Below, piece after piece: positions 1 through 14,000 of a stretch of 64,000 nt of DNA. Numbering within the stretch: position 1 is the stretch's first letter; every line of letters starts with the position of its first letter. Made by a program: the position numbers and the translations under genes. The notes under the pieces were generated by a model. That model worked only from the letters and a program-made list of their open reading frames with translations, was not told the origin of the DNA and did not search any database. The DNA is from Liolophura sinensis (lineage: Eukaryota; Mollusca; Polyplacophora; Chitonida; Chitonidae): contig NC_088299.1 of the NCBI RefSeq assembly GCF_032854445.1, positions 12,205,608-12,269,607 of the forward strand, given 5' to 3'.

Positions 1-366
1 TTGAACCATGTTGAAGATAGATCCAATAAGTGTCCCACATTACAACTCATTACTAATGTAAACTGGAGAGAAAAGCAGTGAGCAGTAGAACAACATGCAA
101 ACCCTGCCCGGGATGTGCTTAGCCTGACCTATCAGACAGGGGCGCACACTTCAGTGGCAGCTGGTAGGGCTACATAGTTGTTATGAGAAATCCAGCATGA
201 CCTAAGCTACACCCTTTCCCAAATCACCCCCACCCTCCCGACCCACCTTCACTACCAATGCACACTAATATGCTGTCTGCCTAGGCTGGCTGGAGTTGTA
301 CAACTGTAGTGTGTACCAGTACAGACCTGACAAGCTAATGAGGCTTTGGAGGAGGAGGTGTGGATT

Positions 367-787
367 ATTACAAAACTTAGTGCATGTACATGTTTAAACA
401 TCATTACAAAACTCAACATATGTACGTGTTTACACATTATTACAAAACTCAGTACATGTACGTTTTTATGCATTATTACAATACTTGGTACATATATGTG
501 TTCATGCATTATTACAGTACTCAATGTATGTGTTAATGCATAGTTACAAAACTCAACATATGTACATGTTTACACATTATTGCAAAACTCAGCACATGCA
601 CATGTTTATGCATTATTGCAAAACTCGGCACACATACAAGTTTATGCATTGTTACAAAACTCATTACATGTATGTGTTTCTGAATTTATTACAAAACTCA
701 GTACACGCATGTGTTTATGCATTATTACAAAACTCTACACATGTACGTGTTAATATATGATTGTAAAACTCAGTCCATGTACATGTG
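367..787. repeat. 36-bp minisatellite, about 12 copies
   Basis: Units start ATTACAAAACTCAGTACATG and end in TTTATGCATT. They are diverged but in register, and each carries an ACATGTAC-type palindromic core. The 36-bp length keeps several frames open on both strands, which explains the small open frames here. Confidence 0.85.
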
Positions 788-2738
788 AGGTGTGGACTTG
801 GCTTTCTGCAGGCATGGTATACTGGTGAGAAAATACATGAGATGAATGTGAATAGATACATGAACATGTAGTTTGTGACTGGTGGTAGATACAAGTAAAG
901 TGTATGTCCTGTCACCAAGATAACACATCTCAGACTTTTGTGACAGGTGTGTTAAATGAATTGTTCTGATGTTGAACATAAAAAAAGCACATTTTGAAGA
1001 AAGTGAAAGCCAGTGATTCACCCTGACGAATTCCTGTGTATTATGATCTTAATTGTTCGACCATCCAGATCTGAGTAGTCACTGCACGCTGCAAAAAAAA
1101 AAAAAAAAAAACTCTTCCAAATATGTGGCATTTTGATTGAAAATTTGCTGATCAGTTGAGAATATGCTATGCTCATAAGTGCCCCCCATGAAACAAGACA
1201 GCCAGTGCATTGAAGAAATTTAGTGCAACTTTCATTTTCACTTTTTAAGTCATATTTCTCGCAACTTTTTTATAAATCACCGGGCTGTAGGTTACATATA
1301 GCATCATATTAAAGGCCAGACTATTGACGAGAAAAGTTATGAAAAACTCATTCAAGTTTTGTGAAAATGGGCGCTAAGCTTGTATAGATAGCTGTTTGGT
1401 GTGAGTTTTGTTGATAAATGTAAATATCTGTCATTTATGAGGGATAATCGAACAGTTTGTTGAACTGAAATATTTAGGGGTATTTTATTTATTTAATTTA
1501 TTTTGAGATAAAAGATTGTACATAAAGAGCCCCTTTAAAAAATTTGAGACCTGGCCACCAAAACAGTTTATAGAACCACACAGATATGTGTTCAGAATCA
1601 GTCTTTACAACATATTCATGTAGCCATGTCAAAATGTAAAATTAATAATCAACGGCATTAAATTCTATGACAGTAATTTATTGGTTTTTTTAGGTGTTTT
1701 ATGGTAGATCTTCTTGACTGTGTTAAATGATATTAGCTTCAGGGGTAGCCAGGAAGACTAGCCTGCTGTCAGTCCCTGACACAACAGGCTGGGTAAGCCC
1801 CAATAGTGTGGGCTGGGTGCCTCACAGTAACCTGAAGAATATAGGTCAGACCTTAACCCATCTCCTCTCCCCGCCTGACACTAGGTCGTTCTCACACATA
1901 GAACTGGGGGAGAAAATCAACAACCCTCTTCTGCACTAAGGCATTTTTTTGTACTACCACAAACCACAAGAGACAAGTACTGGTACCCGTGCACGCAAAT
2001 ACATGTGGCATAGCCTTGTGCCCATGACTGATGCTGTTGCTTTATAGGGCAGTCAGAGTTAAGACTGATGTAAACATTGCTAGGAAGCATTCTTACCCAG
2101 CGTAAGGTCCGGTTTTTCAGTTTGGTAATAGCGATAGATAAGTAGATAAGTGTAAAAACAACTCACCTTTTTGATCCACGGACAAGATTTGAATATTCAT
2201 TTCAAGATTTTGAAGGCTTTATTGTTCAGAATTCAAACGCATGATACTGTCTGAGATTTATCACAAATGGATAATTATGGTCAGGTAAACTGGATAATAG
2301 GAATGTGCTAATCTTACAAAGGGGACAATGTATAACACTGTGTATTTGAAACTGAACACTTTATTCACACAGTTGGAAGTCACTGACAAGAGGTAATATA
2401 TCTTGGGAAGTCATAAGCAAATGGTCATCAGTGGACATGGACCATATTCTGAAAACCTATATGTGGTAATCACCAGAAGTCATAATATGTTAGACGATGC
2501 GCGAGGCCTGCGTAAAATATGGACGTTCATAGTTTTGTGTTAATTTCCATGTTATTTAGACAATATTTTCACATGCTTATCTGTGCAAGTTTTTTATTTG
2601 TTGTAGGCATGACTGAAATTGAAGGTGTTTTGATGTCTAGTCTAAAAAAATAAGCTGAATGTTCTCTAATACTAAGTCCATTATTTGCAATAAGATGTTT
2701 TTAGGGCACTAGCCTGTCTTGTATGCATTTCCATCTGT

Positions 2739-2786
2739 CTGTTGGTTAAATGAAGAGCTTTTCTGTTGGTTAAATGAAGAGCTTTT
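2739..2786. repeat. 24-bp tandem duplication
   Basis: CTGTTGGTTAAATGAAGAGC plus TTTT occurs twice in a row without mismatch, which points to a recent event. Confidence 0.9.
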
Positions 2787-5114
2787 CTGTTTTTTGACCA
2801 CACATGTGAAAAATGATTTTAAAAGCCCAATAATGCAATAACAGATCTTGACATTTATATTTTTTACCAGTAACTGAACCCATTTACTTCAGTGGAGCTA
2901 GGGGTTTTTTTCCCCCTCATTTTATGTTCTTGGCACTAAATGCAGTTAGAAGACATTTTTTTTTCTTCTTTTTTTTTTTTTTTTTGAGTGACAGGCTGTA
3001 TGGTCAAGACCAGAATGAATTCATAACTTGTACATGACAGATTAATAGTAACTGGCACCCATGGTGAGTGTCCAGTCAGGCCGCATTCCCCACCCAGGCA
3101 ACCCAAACATTCTTAATTAACAATACCTATTTTGGGGGTCTTCCAGATTTATTAACCTGTCTGATTTAATTAGGTGTAATTTGGTGGAGAAGAGAACCTT
3201 CTGTGGAGTAAATTGTGTTATCTGGTGTTTGTTCGGGTGGTCCCTCCACCCCCTCTCTCTGTGATTCTCTCCACCCTCCACCACCATGTTGCCCCTGGTT
3301 GACTAGCTCAGCCATCTCCCCAGCTTTGGGCTGCAGAAACCCTCCTCTGATAGTAAGTAGGCTTACACATAAAAAGATGTGGGTTAATAGAGAGAAGAGG
3401 GGCAGGACTGAGACCCAGCCCAGAGAAGAAACACAGCCTGGGCAGGCCCAGTGTCACACTGCCTTGATTTATCAACTTGCCACTCTGCCACTGTGCTTCT
3501 TGGGGGGCTCTGACGGGGATTTAAGCCATGTGCTCAGAAAACCCTAGGTTAAGCTAACTCTTTTGTGAGATTGTCTGCCCTGTCAGTTTTCTTTATTGTT
3601 ACTTGGTATTCATGTATATTGTATACCAAAGCAATCAGCATACATATGCGTATTAAATACAAATGTACAGTGTGAAGTCCACCATGGCCTGGATAGTATG
3701 GCTCTTGCGCGTTGTAAAACATCTGATAATTAGTATGGTGTACTGCTTACTCAGTATTTGTATTTGAGGAGTGTATCAACACACAGTCAGCTCTTCAGTT
3801 TCCCTCCCTCTGTAGAATCTGCAGGACGGGGCTAACCCACGACCCACGAGAAATTTATCATTTATGTTAAAAGGAGCTTTTTTTCTTTGACAGCTTGTGA
3901 AAACAAAATCTGATGACAAAGTACGTTTCGGCTGGGGCTGTTGTGCTGGTCAGTCTGTAAATCTTAGTTACTTTTGAATGAGGGAGGAAGTGTGTTAGAT
4001 GAAAGAGCCTGTGGTGAATTCAATTGATTTATTTATTTAGTAGATTGGTGTGTTCTCATGATTCAGTTTGACATATTGATATAATTTTTACTCTGAATAC
4101 ATTTCTTTCTGACCTTAAAACATGTGCACTGTAACTTTAATTAAAAACTTCCAGGGCCTGTTCTACAAAGCTGTTGCAACACTGGGTCAAGTGCATTTAC
4201 AATGGCGATGTATGGCTTCACTGTGTGTTATTATGGACTGCTTCATAGAACAGGCACTTGAAAGTGATTTTCGTCGGAATTTCGACTTAAATTTGTCCTT
4301 GTAAAGCATGTAAATTTTTGATCTGGCAAAAGTTGAGTCATAACATTGGACTTCTCCCAGACGACTAAGTTCACAATAGAAGTGTCTGGTCAACTGAGGG
4401 CACTTTGTGGGAAATGAAGACCCCTCCCCCAAGCCATGCTCACTGGCTTCTGTAGTTGATGGGGGTAGTGGTGGACTGGCCCATGCAGCAGTCTGACCTT
4501 CCCCACCCCACTTCTTCCCCACACTTCTTATCAGCTGGACTATTCTTCTGGGGCACTCAGGTGAAGCCATCTCCTAATGACTCTGTAATTAGGGGGAGCC
4601 AGAAGGAATGTGGGGAGATAAGGCAGACATAGCTGTGTACCCTGCCTTAACTGCCTCTACCATCAGCTGTCTGTCCTCCTGTAACACAGCATTACTGAGA
4701 AAAGCACAGTCCACTTCTTTCATCCTCTGCCCTGGACATAATGTTTGAATACTCAGTCAAGTGAAGGCAACTTTTCATACACATAGTAATGGGATCCATA
4801 GTAAGAGAGAATGCCCCCCTCCCCCAAAGCCCAATTAAAGGGAGTTAAGTTTTTATAGAAATTTGTTTATATTAATTTGATCAATGTTGAAAATCTGTGA
4901 TTTAATATTGCCTCTATATCTTGCTAAATCAGTATCCTTTACTAAGTCAATCTGTAATTTTTAGTTCATTTAAGCCATTTTAATTTTTCATAAAATTTGG
5001 AATCCGGATAAAAGTTTCAAGATGGAGCACAGATGGCTAGATTATAGCCTTGTCATAGCCAGTCTGCAGATGACCATATAGCAGGCTAAACTCTAATGCT
5101 TGCTCATTACCACG

Positions 5115-5205
5115 TATGGCTTGAGAGGAAGCCGTATTGTTGTTATGGGAGGCTCCTTAGTCAGTGCGCTGTGCTGGCATGCTAACCCCGCTCGGCTATG
5201 GAGGC
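5115..5205 (-). mobile_element. SINE fragment, tRNA-like head
   Basis: A reverse-oriented remnant of the head of the main SINE: the complement of GGCCTCCATAGCCGAGCGG followed by GTTAGCATGCCAGCACAGCG. It lacks body and tail. Confidence 0.55.
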
Positions 5206-5304
5206 CCCATGATTGTTCTTTAAAATAGCCTTTGATAAGTTTCTAGAACTGAAATATAAAATCTGTAGACCAATGTTTAATCTAATTTACAGTTACAAGT
5301 AGCA

Positions 5305-5392
5305 TCCTGATCCAGAATTGTGCCTCGCCACGAAATGGCTGAAATATTGCCGATGTGGCGTTAAGTCATAATCATTCATTCATTCAGAATTG
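5305..5392 (+). mobile_element. SINE tail fragment ending in CATT repeats
   Basis: TGGCTGAAATATTGCCGATG, then TGGCGTTAAGTC and ATTCATTCATTC. This resembles the 3' end of a SINE type common in marine gastropods. A short scrap of the same motif occurs near 16585. Confidence 0.5.
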
Positions 5393-6180
5393 TGCTGGCA
5401 TATTTTTGCTTTAGTATAGGTTGAGCATAGCATGCGCTCAGTTGACCGTGTACATCGACTCTCTGTACAAGCCTTACGGTGTGATTTGGGAGATCTATGT
5501 CTTTGCCTTGGTCATGCTGCCCATTAACTCTGCCCATGGTGTTTACATGACGCTCACCACCAGGCATGTGTGTGACAGTCCGCTGTTATCAATGGGCTGT
5601 CAGATGTAGCGCTAGAGATAATGCAGACAGATAATTGATCTTAGCCTGCCAGGGGAAACATATTCATATTATAATAATCTACATTTAGAGTTAGTAGTAA
5701 TCTTAAATTACAAACAAGTCAAAATGATCAAATAAATTAAAAATTAAAAATACACATACACCATTGGCATAAATCTTAAATTCCGGACGGAGAAAATCAA
5801 AACTGTCTGCAGCTAGCAGAAACAAGACACACGTAGTTACTTGTAGGACCTGAATGTAAAAAATGTACTTCACCTAATGTTTGGTATGTAAAATTCACTT
5901 TGCAGAAGCACATAATGGCATTATGAATAACACTTTTCATGCCAACACTTAAGTTTTTCTGATGAAAAAGTAATCAAACTCTGTAAAAAAATCTTTTGAG
6001 CGCTCCTACAATGTGGATGAATCAAGGAAAATGAGTCATCAGAAAATGTTAAACTTTTGGTGAAATACAGTACGTAGATGATGATATTAAATCATTCAGC
6101 AGGAATTTACAGGTGGTTGTTAGTGCTTAGTATCTGTAGCGATGTGCAAGAAGAGTTGTATAATCTACGGCCAAATGACC

Positions 6181-6480
6181 ACTGATCAGTCCGGGGTTAT
6201 TCAGGGAGGCACGGTAATGACATCAGGGCTGCTAATTGTATTATAATTAGGGACAGAGCTCGCACATTGACCACTAGCCATGGTGGCTTCCTGCAATTTG
6301 GCGTGTTACCTGGGTGCCGAGAAACTGCTGGTCGTCCAGGAGATCAGCATGACCGTATTAAATCGACTTGACCATTGGGACAGGCCGCCACGCCAGGCTG
6401 TCTGCCACAGCACTCCACAATATGACCGGGGCGCAGGGAGCAGTGATGATCGTTTTATTGATTCTCGCTGCTCTTAATCC
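6181..6480. promoter_or_regulatory. Candidate intronic regulatory patch 1
   Basis: A GC-richer island in AT-rich intron. It contains a CTAATT/AATTAG inverted pair (6232-6237 and 6245-6250), a homeodomain-type palindrome, and TTGACC words at about 6267 and 6370. No repeat or coding character was seen. Function is inference. Confidence 0.3.
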
Positions 6481-8039
6481 ATCTTATGCCAGCGTCCTCT
6501 CTGGCATGGTCTGTTAGTGACCTTCTGTTGACCTTTACCTGACCTCGACTTGCGCAAGCTGTTGCATTTTAGCAGATAGTAAATAAAATGCAGACGTAAT
6601 GTCTTCGTGCTACATGTATAAGCTGAAGTCTCCCCGTTAGTGGTAGATTGCATCTTCTCTCCTGTGGATGTCAACTGGTATTAGATTTCGAAATTACAGT
6701 GATCAAGTGACACATTTAGGATTTTTTAACCTCTCAGGCAAGCGAAAAAATGCCACAATTCTTTTAAATCTGCACTTAAGTCATAAAACAATTGTTTACC
6801 CTCTTGAAGAAGCTTTTAATTTTGATTTGGAGGAAAAATCCAGGTTGCATTCAGTTAAAGTGATGCAGCTAATTTGACTTTAAAGTGCAAGCAGATGTTA
6901 AAACAAAAGGAAAACTTGCAACCAGGTATTGCGCTTGGTTTGTAAAACGTTAGATTTTTATATGTCCGTTGTTTGGCTTTGTTTGGAAATGAGCTACATG
7001 TAATATTGAAATTATTCATATGCTGTTTAAAAATCATTTATCAGTGATTTATTTATTTTCCATAAAAATGTGTGGTACTTCTACTCTACCTGCAAAACTT
7101 GTAGGTTGTGTTTTAACCTGATAGACGATCAGGGGTACAGGTATGTTTCTATACCCAATTATCAATTCACATTCTGGAGACTGAAGTTGATACAGTTTTC
7201 ACCTGTGTTTCGAGTTTATTACCGGAATCTCACAAATGTTAAGATTACCCTGCACACTGTGTTTGCTTCGTTTTTGTGTAGAAATATCTGACCACATACA
7301 TGTATCTGTTTTACTTCAATGTGGAGGCAGCAGTCAAGCTAGCTAGCTACATGTAGCTGCAGGGAAGGATTTCTGACTGCCAGCTTTTGCGATATAACAT
7401 GATAAAGCTTCTTGCTGCTACATCTATTTTAACATAATCATGTGGCATGGTGACGTAGGTTAGCTTTGCAAGGCTCAACATAGAGCACCTGTGGATCAGC
7501 TCACCACTTGTGTTGTATTGGCGGTAGTCGATACCCATGGGTAGAGAGCCTCTTGTTGGCTGCTGGGCTTTGACCTGAGCATGTCTGTTGGCCAGACAAA
7601 GTGGATTAATATACCATGGTCAGTCAGACAGACTAGCCAGCCAGCTGGTCAGTGAATGTCCATCACACACACAGGCCTGGAGCTGTAATCACCACCAGTT
7701 GAGAGTGGGTGGAGGCTTGGGCTGTCTGAACATATGGTCAGTTGTCACTTTGCGCTGGTTGACCCTAGATAGTTGTTTTGTCTGACCTCCCCATTTGTAC
7801 CCCCAGACATGGCTCAGGTCTGGCTTTCTCTCCCCTACATGTTTACAGCCAACCAGGGGGTCTAGAGGAGTAACTTTCCCTAGTGGTCACTTATTGTCCT
7901 GCTCCATTCTTGTCTATCCATCCATGAGCGGCCAGTTGTATTCCCCCCAAACAACACACATGGGCATAGGGTGGATATTGTTCCTAATTTGACAGCACTT
8001 GTCGTCATTTACATTTGGACAGCGGTTTTCAAGATGTAC

Positions 8040-8250
8040 CTTACGTCCTCAACCTTTTGGTGTGTGAAAGCGCTTCTTTCCATGCAGTTTATGCACCTTT
8101 TTAAAATGTCTTTAAAGCCAAAACTACAATGATTATGTTGGCAAGTTTCACAAAAAGTATAATTTGATCAGCCCAGAAAGAATAATGCTTTTGGAATGTG
8201 CATGAATAAAGAGTTGGCAAACAAGCAAACCAGCTGAAGAATTCTTATAA
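8040..8250 (+). mobile_element. MITE family A, copy 1 (degraded)
   Basis: CGTCCTCAACCTTTTG opens the copy and GCTGAAGAATTC closes it. Between them lie diverged versions of the family core (TTTATGCACC, AGTATAATTTGATCAG, AGAATAATGC, GAATAAA). It is the oldest-looking of five copies. Confidence 0.6.
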
Positions 8251-8369
8251 TTGTCTGAAATGTGGACAGTGTTTTCATTCAAAGTAATATTTTATGACAT
8301 TTCTTATAAGTGCACATTTGGTACGAAATTTTAGGTGCTGTAGCAATGACAATGTGGGATGTATAAGAA

Positions 8370-8430
8370 CGGTTGTTCTTCACCACTGGAAGTACGACGT
8401 TAAACCCCAAGCACTCGCTCACTCTGCATC
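8370..8430 (+). mobile_element. SINE family 2 tail fragment
   Basis: CCACTGGAAGTACGACGTTA followed by AACCCCAAGCACTCGCTCACTC, the 3' end of the CACT-tailed SINE. There is no head. Confidence 0.6.
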
Positions 8431-10800
8431 ACCCAGGTATCTTCTGCTGTATCAAGTGCTTACAGCTTACCCCATTGTAGCGTACCTGGCAAGGCCCAGT
8501 TCATTAATCTGCTGTCACCTGTTACATACATATGCTCTACAAGTGCATGTGACAGGCGATATTGCAGCCAATGGATCTTCAGCGCTACCCCAGGCTAATA
8601 CCATGTGTGATGTATCATGCAGCTGATCTTCATGTACTGGTGACAGAAAAACAAGATGACATGTTGCTGAAGACTGAATATAAATTATAATGGCAACATG
8701 CTTTACATGTACTTACATGTACAAGTAAATAAGCTCTGATTTTGTCCAGTTCATAGGAACCAAATAACCCCATGCCTCTAATGCTTTTTGATACAGTTGG
8801 TCCACAATTTGAAAGAACCCTGGGGTGAAAGTACATGTAATTGTTACATTTTTACTGCTTCATCAGCATTATGTGACATGCACATGTACTTGGGAAAATT
8901 CTCCTATTTCTATGACAACAGTGTGGACATCAAAGACATACCGTTCTGTTACAGTAATGTGAGCGTCACAGGGGGATGTTTGCTCTGTTATAAACGCATC
9001 GACACCCAAGACGAACTAATTTTGCTACAAAAAATCCTCAGCACCCAAGGTTCTGTTGCAAAAGTGTTCATGTTAAAGGTTCACTGGTTTTGTTACAACA
9101 TGTTAAAGGTTTGTTCATAGGTTCTGTTACAAAAGTACTTACATGTATGCTGAAGACCCACTGGTTTTGTTACAAAGTGTTAATGCTGAAGGCCCATTGG
9201 TTCTGCCACTCAAGTGTTGATGTTGAAGACTCACTTGTTGTGTTAATAATATTTGCATAATTAAACCCTACCAAGCTCCAAGGATTTTAACAGATTTTAC
9301 ACCTTTCACAAGTTTGTTACAATAATGTATTAAGCCTAATGTAAAGGCATGCTCATGTTTGAGAAAAAAGAAAACAAAAAAGACAGCCCAGACCTGGTGG
9401 TGTTGTAGGCAGCAAATCACTACTTGTTTTGTTGTGAGAACACAGCCTCCTACTCCTGCCTCTGCCATCTGATGCACGGCTGAATCGCTGAATCGCAGAA
9501 TCGCAGGGAGATTATTAAGCCCAAGATTCATCAGGTCCAAAAAAAACAAAGTCAGCCAAAAAAGAGCTGGAGGAGAGAAAAAAACTGCTGACATTATGAA
9601 GGTTGTTGAAGGGGGGCTTGGCAAGGCAGGAGACATTTCTGATGTTTATGATGACAGATTTGGCCACCTAAGCCCCCCATAATTTCCTGTTGCCATGGTT
9701 TTGTGAATAGCCCTGGCTTAGAGAGTAATAATTTGCTCATTTTGTCTGGCAGGGTAGTTAGCCGAGGCTGGCAGTAGATATGGTGGGAGTCGGCAGAGCA
9801 CGCTCAGGTCCACTCTGCCTTATTATATGACCCCTAAGCAAATTAGCTGTCTCTGACTGACACTTAAGATGGAGCATTTATTTCTGAAGTTGTCAAACAA
9901 AAGGACACCCCCTTCTTCTGGACCCTCTGTTAATGGCAGATTATTGGAAAAGCTTTGTCATTATAGTATTACTCGGCAGATCTATATTTATGTCCAAGTG
10001 TTAAGAAGATCCAGTGGTCCTGAAGACCGCTGAGTTTAGATGTACATGTACCTGTATGTACAGCTCTGGTAGACTTTCTTGCACACAGGCACACATGTAG
10101 GCACACATTCTGCTTTTATTGATAACATCCGTACATGTATGCAGTGGATTATTGAAATAAGATGATCTTTTTTTAAATATATTTTTTTTTTCCTTTAGAA
10201 TAGGGTTTTCTAGTTCATTCTTCAAACTACGGAGAAAAATGTTAATAATTGAAGCATTGAAAAAAAACAAAACAAAAAAAAAACCAAAGGAATACGTAGC
10301 TGTGATAGATATTAGGGAAGAAGCGTCGTACTATAGCTTGGGATAGGTACTGGTGACATTCATGCAAAGACACAGTGCATAAGTACATTAAATGTTGTTG
10401 CAGAATGCATACATGTATATGTGTGAACATTTTAGGCACATACATGTATGCAAGATTGCATTTTCACTTTAGGATTTTTTTTTTTTTTACATTTATATAC
10501 AAATATATTTTTCATTCATTATTGAAAACTTACAGTTTGATTGTTGTTAATATGATGTTGAGGAACCAGAAATAAGTGCTTAATTCAGGCTGGTGGTTTT
10601 GTTCATGTTAATGAATGCATGCACAATGCGTGGGTTTTGCCAATGTTTTTACAAAGGAAGAGGCTGAGAGAACTAGTTCTGTGTGCACTTGTAAATGTTT
10701 AACTCTGTGGCTATGCTGTGTTGGCTATCCCGTCTGAGCAATACAGTGTGTTGTAAACCCTGTACATATTTCCTCCATTCCATCAACACGCTGCCGTACC

Positions 10801-11030
10801 AGACAGAATAACAGGTCTGACTGTTATTGGCGGCACTAAATCGCCGCATTGACCGTCCGGCCCGCGGCCGGTCAATAATCCACTGGTCGGCACTCTGCCA
10901 GTGGACGCAGTCACCACTTACCACGCGGTGTCTCGCCGAGCGCTAGACAATGGTCAATGTGAAATTGCTTCCCCCACGATCATTACGGCCGTCCAATATT
11001 GACCATATTGATGCGGCCGCCACCTCTAGG
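10801..11030. promoter_or_regulatory. Candidate intronic regulatory patch 2 with palindromes
   Basis: This is the most GC-rich patch of the intron. ATTGACCG (10848-10855) faces CGGTCAAT (10869-10876). CCACTGG (10880-10886) faces CCAGTGG (10898-10904). GGTCAAT (10952-10958) faces ATTGACC (10998-11004). Four GGTCAA half-sites lie in about 160 bp, and GCGGCCGC is nearby. GGTCA-type words are nuclear-receptor half-site-like; this role is conjecture. Confidence 0.4.
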
Positions 11031-14000
11031 GGGTTTTTCCAATAACGTCTGGGTTGGCTCCAAGCTGGCTACGTGGTCAGATGCTACGCTGGAGCGCACC
11101 AGCACTAGCAGCTACAATGAATTACTTTGTCAGGGAGAACATGGCCAACGTAAAAAGTATCTCTCTTCTCATTGATTTTCAGGAGCTATTTTTTTCTTCG
11201 CATTTCCCTGTCATTGGAAAGCTGTGTTGTTGGCTCTGTGCCAAGCCAGGAACCTTCATCTAGACTAGCCCATAAAACTCTTTAAATTGATGGTAACTGA
11301 TATAGATGCAGAGAATGCAAGGAACTGATGCCCGTGCGTGTGCAGATGTTTTCACTGCCAGAAAGACCAATGTATCTCCACTGGGCACCGATAGGGTGTA
11401 AGTCTATTAAAAATAAATGTTTGTAAATGGGTCAGTATACCGTGACAAGATGAAATAGCATTAAGCAATTCTGTGGACATAAAATGTGCGGAGTTGGCTC
11501 CAGTCTCGTTGATTAATACATGTAGAGAAATGTGGTTTGTGAACACAGGCTTGTTCTGTTTGAGTTCATCAGTGTTTTTTCAAGACCAATCACTAAAACT
11601 CAAGATATGCGACTCTAATTTGCGAATAAACATGTTGCTATAAACATATTGCAAGATCACCCAGCAATTAATGGGCTTAAGGATATTCCAGGGTTCCTAA
11701 GGAATTTGTTTCTTTAAATATTAATGATATCTGGCAGAATATTCATTTTTTCAGTATTTGTGGGTTGAAAATTTGTCAAGCTTGGGCGTAAGAGGTTTGT
11801 AACCATAGCAACAATAACTGTAGAAATATGCTCTGGAACAGCAACATGATCCATAAGTGTTGTCCTTAAGCGTGTTGCAAATGAAGTGGAAGGAGGTGGG
11901 AAAGAAAAGTGCATGTGTGTAAGCCATGACACTCTGGGTACACAGTCACAACACATGCTACAGCTGCAGTTGAGAGGGAGAAGTCTGGCGATATGAGAAG
12001 CAACATTGATCTACTCTGCAGCCGTATCAATAAATATTTAATTAGTATTATCTCGGCGAATCCGCAGCTGTCCCTGGACATATTTTGTCATGTGGGTACA
12101 TTGGACTGTGCAGTGTAGACAGTGGTTATTATAAAGGATGATGGTGTATTCCGTTATACATCCACTATAACATCTCGGTAGTATGTCATTGAGTTCAAAA
12201 CTAGGTTATGCACTTTTGAGAAAAGAGTTAGAAAAGGGAAACAGTTTCCTCATTGGATCCATGACTATTAGTACATTGGTAGTTACTGTAATGCACTCAT
12301 AAACCAAATTGTCTATCAAAATATGACTTTTAAGTACTATTAAAAATAGCAGATCTGCATAGCGTTGAGTAAAAATGGATTTGTACATGTCCCATAGAAG
12401 TTGCTACCTGTATTTAGATGTCATTTTGATAGGAGAAAATGGGGAGTAATCAGAGGTCACATTTTGCAAGTCAGTGTCAACATTCATTCTCAATAAGAAG
12501 TGTTTATGGAGAGCTTTGAAATTCACACGCGCAGAAGTGCTTGTACTCATGCTGAAGTGGAGGTATTTATGGAGCCATGTTGTCAGAGAGGTAGGGGTTT
12601 GAGGAGAGAGGGGCAGGTGAGAAGATTTCCGAAAACCCAGTATTTGTAATTAAATCAGATGAAACTGGAGCTACATGTATTGTAGATGAGCGAATTGGAT
12701 GGCATGTTATAGGGAAAGACCTTCATTGATCTGTACAGTATTTTGTGAGCAAATAGGATTGTATATATAGCCAACAGTTGTGAATGTTCAGTATCAAATC
12801 CGCCAAGGGGCATTTTGTTCATCTTGGGCATTGAAAGTTAATTTGTTTCTTACTCATGGGAAATATCATTATGTTGAAGTAAACATTAATGTGATTTATC
12901 TTTTGACTGATAGATTACTTCAATATGACACGAAAGCAAGAAGTTTTGAATGTTTTACAGCTCATTACTTTCCACGAGCTCATGTTACATAAAACTGAAT
13001 GTGTCATCTTTACCTGTTCAAAATGTAACATCACATGGTAATTGAACTTCTGCCTTAAAAGCAGTATGAAGCATTTAAGCGTGTTAAAATGCAGTGAAAG
13101 AATCCACACAACAGCAGCTTTAATGAAATCGGAAAAATTATTTAGAGTTAGAAGAAAACCTAGAAGTGCGAATTTCTAATCCACGAGGAGATCACTGATG
13201 GAACTGCATAAAACCCTGAATAGCAGTTTGTGGTGAGCTTAATGTGCACAGTTTTTTTGTGAACTTTTCCCATTTGAGCAGAACACCACTAGATCTTTTC
13301 CCATCTCACGGGCTTATTTCTGCACCAGGGAAGAGAGACAACTGACATGGCAACGGAACCTGTCCAATTATTTTTCAGACAGGTACATTTTTTTCTGCTA
13401 GTTGACCAGGCTTGTGTGCATTTTTTTTTTTGTTGGTCCTTTTTTTATTTTTGCTTTTTATTTGGTTCCTATGGAGATCAGGGCTGAGAACCCTCCATGA
13501 ATGGTTAATTATCACCTGGGGTTTTTGAGGAGTTGCAGGGGCGACACCTTTGAGCGTTATCCTCTGGGGTAAATATTAAGATGTGAAAAGCCAGCATATG
13601 GCAGATAGACAGAGCAACCATAGGCTGAGCTGTAACACTGGAGAAGGCATGCCAGCACTTCTGTAACAGAGGGTTATGGGGGGTGGGGTGCTCTGCAGGG
13701 GGTCATCACCCCCCCTCACTATCATGGTGGAAAGATGGTGAACAGATGTGGGTTGAAAATACAGCCTCAGAAATGCCAAAGATGCCTGGTGGGGTCTGAC
13801 TACTCTGGAATGAACACTTGTAGCTGCACAGCTGCACTGCAGAGAGTGTAAAGCCAAGGTCGTCCACACATGAATCATACAACTTTCTCATGTTACCTGA
13901 ATTTATGTCCAGTATGACCAATAGAAGTCTTATCAAATGGGACTGGAAGTTGTGTTCATGGATAGTAATTTTGTGTGTGAAAAAAACAAAACTGTCAGCA

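Noticed and set aside
3215-3547. 110-codon open frame rich in Pro/Ser/Cys
   Set aside because: Pyrimidine-rich low-complexity DNA. No similarity to the missing SKI domains was recognised.
4122-4570. Overlapping small open frames on both strands
   Set aside because: No splice context or recognisable protein features; consistent with chance in intronic DNA.
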